42,094 bases of DNA from Acidimicrobiales bacterium (GTDB lineage Bacteria > Actinomycetota > Acidimicrobiia > Acidimicrobiales > GCA-2861595): contig DATLFN010000064.1 in the NCBI GenBank assembly GCA_035540975.1, positions 1 through 42,094 on the forward strand, written 5' to 3'. The translations under genes and the position numbers were made by a program. Positions within the stretch are counted from its first letter, which is position 1; every line of letters begins with the position of its first letter. Below, piece after piece: positions 16,789-24,449 of this stretch. Below the pieces are notes generated by a model, which had not been told where the DNA came from, made no database searches, and worked only from the letters and a program-made list of their open reading frames with translations.

Positions 16789-18578
16789 CAGGCGCACGTG
16801 CGCCGGTCGACGGGCCGAGCGGCCGACGTCAGGTTCAGCGCGGTGTTGACCAGGCCCACGTGGGAGAAGGCCTGGGGGAAGTTGCCGAGCATCCGCCCCG
16901 AGGCGGGGTCGTACTCCTCGGCCAACAGGCCGACGTCGTTGGTCAGGCCCACCAGCCTCTCGAACAGCTGTGCCGCCTCGTCGTGGCGGCCGGTGACGGC
17001 CAGGGCGTCGGCCAGCCAGAATGAGCAGAGCAGGAACGCCCCCTCCTTGCCGGGCAGCCCGTCGACGGAGGTGCCGTGCTCGGTGGGGTAACGCTCGATG
17101 AACCCGTCGGCGCCGAGCTCTCGCCGCACGGCGTCGATCGTGCCCCGCACCCGCTTGTCGTTCGGTGGCAGGAAGCCCACGAGCGGGATCATGAGGAGGC
17201 TGGCGTCGAGCTCGGGCGAGCCGTAGGACTGGGTGAACGTGCACCGACCCGGATCGAAGCCCCGCTGCGACACCTCGTCGTGGATCTCGTCGCGCACGCG
17301 CCGCCAGCGATCGACGGGGCCGTCGAGGCCGAACTCCTCGACGGCGCGCACGCCCCGGTCGAAGGCCACCCAGCACATGACCTTGGAGTGCACGAAGTGG
17401 CGGGCGGGGCCGCGGACCTCCCACAGGCTGTGGTCGGGCTGGCGCCACCCGGTCTCCAGCCAGGACAGCAGCTCGCGCTGCACGGCCCAGGCGGCGGCGT
17501 CGGGGGGGACCCCGGCCACCCTCGCCTGGTGGAGGGCATCCATGACCTCCCCGTAGACGTCGAGCTGGCGCTGGGTGGCGGCGCCGTTGCCGATCCGGAC
17601 CGGCCGGCTGCCCTCGTAGCCCGGCAGCCACTCGAGCTCGAGCTCGGGCAGGCGGCGCTCACCGGCCGCGCCGTACATGATCTGCATCTGCGACGGGTCG
17701 CCGGCGACGGCTCGCAGGAGCCAGTTCCGCCACGCCACCGCCTCGTCCCCGTAGCCGGCGGCGAGCAGCGCCTGGAGCGTGAAGGTGGCATCGCGCAGCC
17801 AGCAGAAGCGGTAGTCCCAGTTCCGGACGCCGCCCGGCACCTCGGGCAGCGAGGTGGTCGGCGCGGCGACGATCCCGCCCGTGGGCGCGAACGTCAACGC
17901 CTTGAGCGTGATCAGCGACCGCTCGACCTCCCGGTGCCAACGGCCACCGCCCGTGCAGCGACCGGACCACTCCCGCCACCACGCGACGGTCTCGGCGAGG
18001 GCGACGTCGGGATCCGCCCGGCGCTCCAGCGCCTGGTGAGACGGGTGCCAGGTGAGCACGAACGGGACCCGGTCACCGGGGCCGACGGCGAACGTCGCCC
18101 TCGTCGCCATGTCCTGGCCGTGGACCTCGGCGGTGGTGACCAGCTCGAGGGCGTCGGGACCGGCGATCAACGAGAGAGCGCCGTCGATGCGCTGGGCCCA
18201 GGGGACGGTCGAGCCGTAGTCGAAACGGACCACCAGGTCCATCTCCATCGTCACCGAACCGGAGACGCCCTCCACCACCCGCACGACGTCGGGCGCGGCG
18301 CCGCGCACAGGCATGAAGTCGGTGACCCGCACGGTGCCACCACCGGTGTGGAAGGTGGTCTCCAGGACCAGTGTGCCCGCCGCGTACGCACGCTCGACGC
18401 GGTGGGCGTCGCCGAGCGGGGCCAGCTTCCACCGGCCGTGGGAACGGTCACCGAGAAGGGCGGCGAAGCAGGCCCCGGAGTCGAACCGCGGCAGGCACAG
18501 CCAGTCGATGGACCCGTCGATGCCCACCAAGGCGGCGGTCTGGGTATCGCCGATCAGCGCGTAGTCCTCGATGTTCAT
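16788..18578 (-). CDS. Glycoside hydrolase family 15 protein (glucoamylase/trehalase-like)
   Basis: Cytoplasmic enzyme of 596 residues. It begins MNIEDYALIGDTQTAALVGIDGSIDWLCLPRFDS, the hallmark N-terminus of bacterial GH15 proteins. An N-terminal beta-sandwich (~1-220) is followed by an (alpha/alpha)6 barrel with VRNWDYRFCWLRDATFTLQALLAAGY, LPELELEWLPGYEGSRPVRIGNGAA, SLWEVRGPARHFVHSKVMCWVAFDRG and AFLLCSFWLADALA. It would release glucose from alpha-glucans or trehalose by inversion. The start is ATG 18578 with TTGGAGCG upstream; the frame is open to 18977 without coding character. It was coupled to a glucose-dehydrogenase gene that is now truncated. Confidence 0.92.
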   Translation of the reverse strand: MNIEDYALIGDTQTAALVGIDGSIDWLCLPRFDSGACFAALLGDRSHGRWKLAPLGDAHRVERAYAAGTLVLETTFHTGGGTVRVTDFMPVRGAAPDVVRVVEGVSGSVTMEMDLVVRFDYGSTVPWAQRIDGALSLIAGPDALELVTTAEVHGQDMATRATFAVGPGDRVPFVLTWHPSHQALERRADPDVALAETVAWWREWSGRCTGGGRWHREVERSLITLKALTFAPTGGIVAAPTTSLPEVPGGVRNWDYRFCWLRDATFTLQALLAAGYGDEAVAWRNWLLRAVAGDPSQMQIMYGAAGERRLPELELEWLPGYEGSRPVRIGNGAATQRQLDVYGEVMDALHQARVAGVPPDAAAWAVQRELLSWLETGWRQPDHSLWEVRGPARHFVHSKVMCWVAFDRGVRAVEEFGLDGPVDRWRRVRDEIHDEVSQRGFDPGRCTFTQSYGSPELDASLLMIPLVGFLPPNDKRVRGTIDAVRRELGADGFIERYPTEHGTSVDGLPGKEGAFLLCSFWLADALAVTGRHDEAAQLFERLVGLTNDVGLLAEEYDPASGRMLGNFPQAFSHVGLVNTALNLTSAARPVDRRTCA

Positions 18579-18989
18579 CGCTCCAACATGCCCGGTGGGC
18601 CACCGCTCCGAATCCCCGGCCCGGAACTGGGCGACCGGCCCGTGGCGCGCACACTTGACGAGTGCCGACGTCGTCGGGACGCGGCCAGGCCGCCGGTGCC
18701 GGTGGATACGTTCTGGCGGCAGATGTGGCGAATAGCGCCACTTCTTGCCGCCAGAAGCTCCCCCCCGCCGGTTCTGCGCGGTCGGGGCCGTAGCCGCCGG
18801 CGGCGGTGCGTGGAGACGCCGACGGGCGGAGCCACGGCGTCGAACGAGTTCTGGCGTCGCCGCACCGACGTGCCGGTCGGCGCTCCGTTGCCGTCGGCCA
18901 GCGGACCGAGACCGCCGGAGGCTGCCGGCGCACCGAAGATGTGCTCGCGCTGGCCCTGATGGCGCCCAAGCCGGCAATCGGGGCCGCGA
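18579..18989. other. Intergenic stretch without a supported gene
   Basis: About 410 bp upstream of the GH15 gene. Open frames exist on both strands but none has a convincing start, motif or codon pattern. The only structure I see is the long imperfect hairpin at 18711-18756. Confidence 0.6.
18711..18756. repeat. Long imperfect hairpin upstream of the GH15 gene
   Basis: TTCTGGCGGCA at 18711-18721 pairs perfectly with 18746-18756, and an inner TGGCG/CGCCA pair (18726-18730 with 18736-18740) closes a 5-nt AATAG loop. The 4-5-nt internal bulge is nearly complementary too. It lies 133 bp upstream of the GH15 ATG. It lacks a T-tract, so it is more likely a regulatory or repetitive extragenic palindrome than a terminator. 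Confidence 0.75.
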
Positions 18990-19334
18990 CTACGGCTGCA
19001 CGAGCCCGTAATCATCGGCCGCATTGAGAGCGTCACCGACAAACCACGCGTCGATCGTCACGATCACGTCGTCGCCGTCAACTCGGCCACGGTCCTCCAA
19101 GGCGGCTCCAATGAGGGCAAGCGCCGCGGCCCGGCTGCGCACGATCCGTTCCTCGCACTTCTCGCCCGTCAGATCGGAATCGCCGTCACGTTGCCACGCC
19201 TCGACCGCGGCATCGGCAAGTCCCCGAGGAATACGAACCTCGATCTCCGTTGGCTGCTCGGACAAGCGCGCGCCCATCTGTGCCAGGAGGCTCTCGTCGG
19301 CCTTCCAGGTGGCGAGCACGTCGGCGTCTGTCAC
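18990..19334 (-). CDS. Hypothetical protein, ~114 aa
   Basis: I do not recognise the family. The product is a small soluble acidic protein without signal peptide or TM segment. The first half contains EIEVRIPRGLADAAVEAWQRDGD and the second half an amphipathic helix (SRAAALALIGAALEDRG) followed by DDVIVTIDAWFVGDALNAADDYGL. GTG at 19334 is chosen because AGGA lies seven bases before it; a GTG at 19352 would add six residues. Codon use is normal for the window. It sits alone in a gene-poor region between the GH15 gene and a toxin-antitoxin pair, so it may be accessory. Confidence 0.65.
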   Translation of the reverse strand: MTDADVLATWKADESLLAQMGARLSEQPTEIEVRIPRGLADAAVEAWQRDGDSDLTGEKCEERIVRSRAAALALIGAALEDRGRVDGDDVIVTIDAWFVGDALNAADDYGLVQP

Positions 19335-19710
19335 TCCGACATCCTGCCTCACGCATGCGGGCCGCCCCGACGTGCCGGGCGGCGAGCACTGCGGCGGCCG
19401 GCGATACGTCCGCGACGACCGGCCTCGTGCTCACGATCACCAGTGCGGCGCGGCGGGCGGCGCCGCGAGCCGGCAGTCGGCGCGGCCGCCTGGTTGACGG
19501 ACGCTGCTTCCGCGCACGAGTCGAAACGCGTCTCGAGAAGAGTTGCCAGTCATTCCTGAGGTGTTCGCAAGCTTCGTGAGGATCAGTTGCTGGAGGCGGA
19601 AGGCACCCCACGGCCGCTCGGAGCGGAAGGCTGGTTGCACCGGAGAACGAGACCTTCTCGTCGGCTACGCCGATCACCATTCGTTCCCCGTTCGGGTCTC
19701 GCGGGGTGGA
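19335..19710. other. Intergenic stretch without a supported gene
   Basis: About 375 bp between the small unknown gene and the PIN-domain gene. Open frames on both strands show no recognisable motif, ribosome site or conserved feature. Confidence 0.55.
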
Positions 19711-20097
19711 TCAGGCACCCCCGACGCGAACGTCGTTGACCGTGTGCCGAGCGAGGGCGCGCAGGTCCCGAAGGTCCCCGGTGAGCACCGTCGCTCCGCC
19801 CACTGCATCGGCGAGAGCAACAACGATGGCGTCGACCGCCGACGGCTTGCGGGCGCCTCCTACCGCCGCCCGCAATGCCGCGCCCTTGCGTGCGAGGATT
19901 TCGTCGGTGGAGAGCACCTCGCAGGTGCGCAGGAGGCGGTTTTCGTGGAAGTCGCGGCGGTGGTCCCCGGTGAGGACTTCGGTGAGCACCACCGCGGGTA
20001 CGAGCGCCGGCCACTCGCCCCTGCGTCGCAGCTCCTCCAGGCGGGCTCGGTCCTCGGCCAGCAGGGACAGCCCGCCGGAGTCGAGGACCAATGTCAC
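19711..20097 (-). CDS. PIN-domain ribonuclease toxin (VapC-like)
   Basis: A 128-residue PIN-domain protein of the usual VapC length. The acidic residues of the nuclease site can be placed: Asp in LVLDSGG near the N-terminus, Glu in VVLTEVLTG, Asp in SAVDAIVVALA, and Asp in VLTGDLRDLRAL. It would cleave RNA (tRNA or rRNA in known VapCs) when free of antitoxin. Its GTG start at 20097 overlaps the antitoxin stop by 4 nt (GTGA), the standard operon layout with the antitoxin first. It appears intact, unlike several neighbours. Confidence 0.88.
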   Translation of the reverse strand: MTLVLDSGGLSLLAEDRARLEELRRRGEWPALVPAVVLTEVLTGDHRRDFHENRLLRTCEVLSTDEILARKGAALRAAVGGARKPSAVDAIVVALADAVGGATVLTGDLRDLRALARHTVNDVRVGGA

Positions 20098-20345
20098 GCC
20101 GAGCGGCGGTCGTGCTCGGTGCCGAAGAGCCTGTCCGCCCAGGCCGTCGCCTCCGTCCGCTCCGTCTCGTTCGTGGGCCCGAGCTCGGTTTCGAGCTCAG
20201 CCAGGTAGCTGTCGAGCTCGGCGATCTTGGCCAGTCGGTTCAGCTCGGTTGAGACGGCCCGCTGGGCGAGCTGGGAGATGTTCAGCCCAGCGCCCCGCGC
20301 TTGGTGGTAGAGGTCGTCCGGGATGGTGATGTTGACGCGGGCCAT
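20094..20345 (-). CDS. Ribbon-helix-helix antitoxin (CcdA/VapB-like)
   Basis: An 83-residue antitoxin. The N-terminal RHH DNA-binding motif is clear: ARVNITIPDDLYHQA gives the beta-strand and first helix, then GLNISQLAQRAVSTEL the second helix. The C-terminal ~45 residues are acidic and probably wrap around the toxin (ELDSYLAELETELG). It should neutralise the PIN toxin encoded next and autorepress the operon. ATG at 20345 is supported by the motif starting at once. The frame is open further upstream into a decayed gene, but that part is unrelated. Confidence 0.87.
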   Translation of the reverse strand: MARVNITIPDDLYHQARGAGLNISQLAQRAVSTELNRLAKIAELDSYLAELETELGPTNETERTEATAWADRLFGTEHDRRSA

Positions 20346-20361
20346 GCGCACAGAATACACA

Positions 20362-20749
20362 TCATTGAGGGCGGGCCTGAGGCTCCTCCCCGACGACCGA
20401 GGCGTTCGACGTGCCGCTGGTGGCAACGAAGACGACGCTGCGGTTGGCGGTCTTGGCCACGACGGCGTTCTCCATGGCGTCGAGCTCGTCGGCGCTGGAC
20501 GACCCCGCCAAGCCCTGGAGGCCGAGGACGAGTTCGATCGTCGCTCCCAGCCGGGCGATGACGGTCGCCGCCGGGGCCAGCGGCAGGAGACGGGCAGCAG
20601 CGTTGCGCTCGTTGGCGACACGGCCGCCTGCGGTCGCCAGAACGGCACGTTGGCGTACCAGTCGCCGAGCACGGTGGTGGCCGCGGGTGGCTCGCTCAGG
20701 GGCCGACCGACGCGGTCGAGGAACTTCCTGGTCCCCCGGATGACACCAT
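20362..20749 (-). pseudogene. Frameshifted DUF6933-like gene
   Basis: Coding similarity jumps between frames. One frame gives VIRGTRKFLDRVGRPLSE and DWYANVPFWRPQAA, which I recall as the start of DUF6933-type proteins. A second gives NER, the first again TLLPV, and the second LLPLAPAATVIARLGATIELVL and ELDAMENAVVAKTANRSVV, up to a stop at 20362-20364. At least three small indels are needed, including one next to the putative ATG at 20749. Function of the family is unknown to me. It lies immediately upstream of the RHH antitoxin gene on the same strand. The family name is from memory and less certain than the frameshifts. Confidence 0.6.
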
Positions 20750-20760
20750 CGCGACGGAGG

Positions 20761-21058
20761 TCAGACCGGCGCGCGCTCGGACGCCAACTCGCCGTGGAGG
20801 CGGTCGAACGATGTCGACCAGGGAAGCCTTGATCTCGCCACTTCGAGCCTGGGCGACTCGCCCGACCAGATGGTCGACGATGGCGAGGCGCGTCCCACTG
20901 AGATCCGTCCGCACCGGGCAGGCGTAGGCCACGACGAGCTCGGCGTACAGGTCGATCATGGCCGCATCGCTCGGACGCCACGAACGAGGCTCGCTGACCG
21001 CAACGGCCGCCGCAGCGCATGCATCGGCCACGAACACCAGCGGGTCGTCGCTGCGCAC
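20761..21058 (-). pseudogene. Small unknown gene with a single-base frameshift
   Basis: The frame from GTG 21058 reads as a normal protein (DDPLVFVADACAAAAVAV, DAAMIDLYAELVVAYACPV, TRLAIVDHLVGRVAQARSG, EIKASLVDIV). It then degenerates. Removing one of the two A bases at 20807-20808 (plus strand) restores an in-frame DRLHGELASERAPV followed by a stop at 20761-20763, only 12 nt before the next gene's putative ATG. The protein would be ~98 residues, soluble and helical. I do not recognise the family. This may be true decay or an assembly indel. Confidence 0.6.
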
Positions 21059-21322
21059 ACGAGTACTGGATCAGCGGCCATCCGAATGCCCCTCTCGCTG
21101 TCCTCTCGGCGGAGCTACCCCGCTCCGATCGTGCGCAGGGAGAGACGATTGGGGCCCGGGGAGAGGCCTGGAGAACCGCGCTTCTCTAGCGCGGCGCGTT
21201 CTCGGCACCCGACGGTGATGACGCCGACCCGCGCGCGAGTCCACCCTTCAGGACGACGATGTCCGCGCTGACGACGTGATCCCCACGTGCGCCTCACCGA
21301 CGGTCTTCCGGCATCCGTACCG

Positions 21323-21922
21323 TCAGCGGAGCCTGGGTTTCGGAATGTCGGCGTACCCCTCGGCGGCGAGGACCCGACCAAACTGCTCGAAGACCGCACG
21401 GCCCTGCTCCGAAAGCTCTCTCGCCTCGCCCTCCCGGGCCTCCTGCTCCGATCGGAAGTACGCCACGTCGATGAAGCGGCCGTCCTGCAGCCACACCGTG
21501 AAGCCGCCGAGTATGTCCGGTCGCTCCCTGTGAAGAATGGGCTCGGCCTGGACCATCACCGAGCGGGCCGCGACTCTGTCGCCGCTGCCCCAGAACACCT
21601 GGACGAAGCCTGCGTCGTCGGATCCACCCCCCATCGAGACGTCGACTGCCGCCGACTCGAAGATCCGAGCGGGCCCGGCCAGTGCCTGCTCCAGTTCGGC
21701 CCACCACGCCCGTTGTTCGGGGCGCTCGCTGTTCCGGCGGGCGGCGTCCTCGCCATCGAATCGGGCGACGAGAACCACCTCGCCGTCCGTCGTGAGGCCG
21801 GCGGTGGACCCGAGAAAGCCCATCTCACCGGGACGCAGCCGCAGCTCTGTCTCCCATCGGTCGAGGGCAACGACGAGAGCCCCCTCGTCCCGGACCGGAG
21901 CACGGATGACCTGGACGAACAT
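21323..21922 (-). CDS. Hypothetical protein with two dimeric alpha/beta-barrel (ABM-like) repeats
   Basis: A 199-residue soluble protein that looks like an internal duplication. The first half begins FVQVIRAPVRDEGALVVALDRW, continues with GFLGSTAGLTTDGEVVLVARFDGEDAARRN, and ends in a helix with WWAELEQAL. The second half begins FVQVFWGSGDRVAARSVMVQAE and follows with GFTVWLQDGRFIDVAYFRSEQEAREGE. This matches the ferredoxin-like antibiotic-biosynthesis-monooxygenase/Dabb fold, with one barrel formed within the chain. No catalytic assignment is possible. The ATG at 21922 starts the first repeat exactly; the frame is open to 22300 without homology-like content. Confidence 0.75.
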   Translation of the reverse strand: MFVQVIRAPVRDEGALVVALDRWETELRLRPGEMGFLGSTAGLTTDGEVVLVARFDGEDAARRNSERPEQRAWWAELEQALAGPARIFESAAVDVSMGGGSDDAGFVQVFWGSGDRVAARSVMVQAEPILHRERPDILGGFTVWLQDGRFIDVAYFRSEQEAREGEARELSEQGRAVFEQFGRVLAAEGYADIPKPRLR

Positions 21923-22237
21923 CCCACCATTGATAGTGCTCCGGAGGTCTCGGCTGTCAGCCGACCCGACGCTCCTCTCATCGCCAGCGGACGGGACAAC
22001 CGGCTCTGGGTTGCAGCGCAACGAACAGGGTTCGGCGGCCGCACCCAGTAGGCGGGACGATCGTGAGCGATGGCCAAGACGTGAAGAACGTCGCCCGTGA
22101 CCAGGTACGCGACGTGCGGAGGTGCCGGTGACCTTGACGTGAGGGCATCTCAGCGGCGCGGCCGGGCCGTCGTTCTGTCCAGCTGCATCGCCGAACACTG
22201 GCCGATTACGGTGAGGCGCACCGGGTGAGGAGGATCC
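21923..22237. other. Intergenic stretch without a supported gene
   Basis: About 315 bp between divergent genes (ABM-like protein to the left, VOC remnant to the right). It probably holds both promoters, but I cannot identify convincing -10/-35 pairs or operators. Confidence 0.5.
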
Positions 22238-22570
22238 ATGCGAGTAACCGGAATCAACGCGAACCTTCCGGTTGCCGACATCGCCGCGACCCGCGACCAA
22301 TCGGGTGGGTCGCTCGATACTCGACGCCCGGCGGCGACGCCTCCGTCCAACTCGTCACCAGCGACGCCACGGCGCCCCACGACTCAGTCATCTCGGTTCA
22401 CGTCGGCGACAGTATCGATGATGCGTACGAGGAGGCGAAGCGTCGGGGGTACGAGATCGTTCACCCGCTCACCGACGAGCCGTCGGGGGTGCGAAGGTTC
22501 CTCGTGCGCGCTCCGGACGGCAACGTGATCAATCTTGTCAGCCACGGGGACGAGTGGGCGCGCCCAGCCC
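22238..22570 (+). pseudogene. VOC-family gene with internal deletion and frameshift
   Basis: The start ATG at 22238 follows GGAGGATCC and opens MRVTGINANLPVADIAAT, the first strand of a ~115-residue VOC protein. The frame then runs off. Another frame continues with IGWVARYSTPGGDASVQLVTSDATAP, DSVISVHVGDSIDDAYEEAKRRGYEIVHPL and VRRFLVRAPDGNVINLVSHGDE, the rest of the same fold. About 15-20 residues of the first helix and second strand, usually with an FYxxxLG segment, are missing at the junction near 22300. Therefore a deletion removed part of the first module. The remainder is well preserved, so decay looks recent. Confidence 0.7.
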
Positions 22571-22930
22571 CACCTCCATCACCGACCGTCCGGCACCGCT
22601 GACCGAAGCGGCCGGCGAGACCACGTCAACCTTCTTCGACAGGGACAGTGCCGCAACTGGGCACCACGGCCCGCATGAGGGCGTGCGGATCCGGCCGTGG
22701 AACGGAAAGCGCCGTCAGCGGGAGACCCGGCCCGGTGAGCGCGACCAAGCCGCCTCGATGCGCCTAACCGGGCACCACAGAAGCGCCTCGAGAGACGGCC
22801 TGTGGTTTCCGCTCGGCATCCCGCCCGGCGCTCGAACCCTTCGACGACTGATAGGCGCTTGGCGCCGTTCTTCGGCACCGGTGAAATGGTCGGGCTGCCT
22901 GCGCGACGGACCGGTCGGGCGCGCTCGAAC
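22571..22930. other. Intergenic stretch without a supported gene
   Basis: About 360 bp between the VOC remnant and the PPOX-family gene. I find no ORF with motifs and no clear hairpin. Confidence 0.5.
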
Positions 22931-23446
22931 CTAGGGCGGGAATCGAAAGCGGGTGACATCGGTCGGGAAGTCGAACCACGCGAAGGCCGTGGTGGGGGTG
23001 AACACCACCAGACCGCCGGCACCGGGCCCCTCCCAGGCGTCGGGCTTCGGCTCGTAGCCGCGGTCGCGGTACTTGGCGGCGTACGCCGCGGCGAGGCGGG
23101 TGCCGAGATCGATGCCCGGAGGATCGGCCGGCCGGGAGGTGCCGTCGACGATCACCGCCTGCCAGCCGTCCTCGAGGTGCAGGGTGCACGCCGGATTGCG
23201 CGTCAGGTTCCGGACATGGGTGGTCGTCGGCGCTCCGTCGTACCAAAAGCGGCCGCCCACCCAGACACCCCACCGCGGCACGATGTGGGGCCGCCCGTCC
23301 GGCCGAGTGGTCGCCAGCCAGTACTGCGCCGCCGCCACGAGCCGAGCTTCGACGTCGGACCAGTCGAGCAGCCCGTCGTTGCTCTTCGGAACTCCGTAGC
23401 CCTCGGGCATCCGCGCCCGGTCACGTGAGGGTTGAGCGTCGCGCAC
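22931..23446 (-). CDS. PPOX-class (pyridoxamine 5'-phosphate oxidase fold) family protein
   Basis: A 171-residue split-barrel flavin- or F420-binding protein. Typical features are YWLATTRPDGRPHIVPRWGVWVGGRFWY, the strand pair contacting the cofactor phosphate, then THVRNLTRNPACTLHLEDGWQAVIVDGTSR, and a C-terminal FAWFDFPTDVTRFRF strand. In actinobacteria many such proteins reduce substrates with F420H2, but cofactor and substrate cannot be read here. GTG at 23446 and ATG at 23410 are both possible starts; the fold begins only after residue ~25, so the shorter version would also be complete. It appears intact amid decayed neighbours. Confidence 0.85.
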   Translation of the reverse strand: MRDAQPSRDRARMPEGYGVPKSNDGLLDWSDVEARLVAAAQYWLATTRPDGRPHIVPRWGVWVGGRFWYDGAPTTTHVRNLTRNPACTLHLEDGWQAVIVDGTSRPADPPGIDLGTRLAAAYAAKYRDRGYEPKPDAWEGPGAGGLVVFTPTTAFAWFDFPTDVTRFRFPP

Positions 23447-23836
23447 GGCTCCGCGTTAGCACGTCGCCGCCACTCCGAGCGCACCACGAGCGGCCCGCCG
23501 ACAGACGCCGACGATGGCGCTGGTCGTGATGCCGTCGACGACTCCGAGGACGCGACCCCCATTTGGCAGGCGGCAACGATGTGCGACGCGCGCTGATCGG
23601 CGCTTCGGTACAACCATGTCGCCGACGCCGCGCCAACCAGCCGACGTTCCCGTGCCGAAGACGAGGCCACCGACGCCCGGCGATACTTCCGTTCTTCACC
23701 GTTCGCGGTATGACACGGGGATCCCAGCGTCAGTGGGAGTTCGACGCTGGCCCCGTACCGGGCCAACTAGGGTGGTTCTCGGCGTGCCGGGAAGTCTGGT
23801 CGGCGACGGAGTTCAGCGACCAGCGAAAGGCGCACC
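23447..23836. other. Intergenic stretch without a supported gene
   Basis: About 390 bp with open frames on both strands but no recognisable motif, ribosome site or hairpin. Confidence 0.5.
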
Positions 23837-24064
23837 GTGCCACACCTGAAGGACCTTGACAGGGCGGTCGACCTGGCGGAGGAGTGGTTCGTCCTCGCTG
23901 CCAGCGGCCAAGGCGCGAGCAGTGCGCTCGCGAGCTCGCCGTGGTCGATGCCGGCCTTCTTCGTGGGTTGGATCGGGCTCGGCGTTCTGCTCGCCGCGGC
24001 GCTCGGGAGCCGGGGGCACGACCGCCGTCTGATGATCGCGCTGGGCGTGGTGTCGGCCCGTTGA
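23837..24064 (+). CDS. Small hypothetical membrane protein, 75 aa
   Basis: Begins at GTG 23837 with AAAGG about nine bases upstream. The first ~35 residues are an amphipathic, acidic segment (HLKDLDRAVDLAEEWFVLAA), then comes one clear hydrophobic helix (PAFFVGWIGLGVLLAAAL, residues ~38-55) and a short basic tail (GSRGHDRRLMIALG). I do not recognise it. It could be an independent single-pass protein or the start of a longer gene that has been frameshifted, because the next 90 bases contain no obvious gene. It lies upstream of another small gene and the Mrp antiporter operon on the same strand. Confidence 0.45.
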   Translation: MPHLKDLDRAVDLAEEWFVLAASGQGASSALASSPWSMPAFFVGWIGLGVLLAAALGSRGHDRRLMIALGVVSAR

Positions 24065-24152
24065 TGGCCATCGACCAGCTCGCCCGCGGCTGTTGGCGCC
24101 CGGGTGCGACGGCGGTGACCTGGACGTCCTGGTGCTGATCCAGGAGGCGCCC

Positions 24153-24446
24153 GTGAGCGTCCGCTCTGTCATCCCGGCGTTGACGGCAGTCGCGGCCGAG
24201 ATGCGCGTACCGAGTCTCGCTCGGGTGGTGCCGTACGAACGGCTCGAAAGGGAAGGCAACGAGGTGATCGACGCCGCCCCGTCGGTGCTCGTCGCTGCGA
24301 GGGAGCTGGTGCGTATCCGCCTCGCTTCGCTCGTCCTGGTGCCCGGCCCGCCGGCGCTCGCCGCCCGTCGGTTCCCGGCACATCGAGGACGAACGCTCGT
24401 TCTCCGCGCCATCTACGAATCCGCCAACGCCTCCGTTCGCTGGTAG
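24153..24446 (+). CDS. Hypothetical protein, 97 aa, immediately upstream of mrpA
   Basis: The start is GTG 24153 with a strong AGGAGG site five bases before it. The frame is also open from a TTG at 24093. The product is soluble, with an Ala/Val-rich N-terminus (VIPALTAVAAEMRV), a central helix EREGNEVIDAAPSVLVAARELVRIRL and a C-terminal RRFPAHRGRTLVLRAIYESANASVRW. I do not recognise the family. Its stop at 24446 is 3 nt before the mrpA GTG, so it is probably co-transcribed with the antiporter operon and could be an accessory or regulatory partner (inference from position only). Confidence 0.55.
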   Translation: MSVRSVIPALTAVAAEMRVPSLARVVPYERLEREGNEVIDAAPSVLVAARELVRIRLASLVLVPGPPALAARRFPAHRGRTLVLRAIYESANASVRW

Positions 24447-24449
24447 TCG

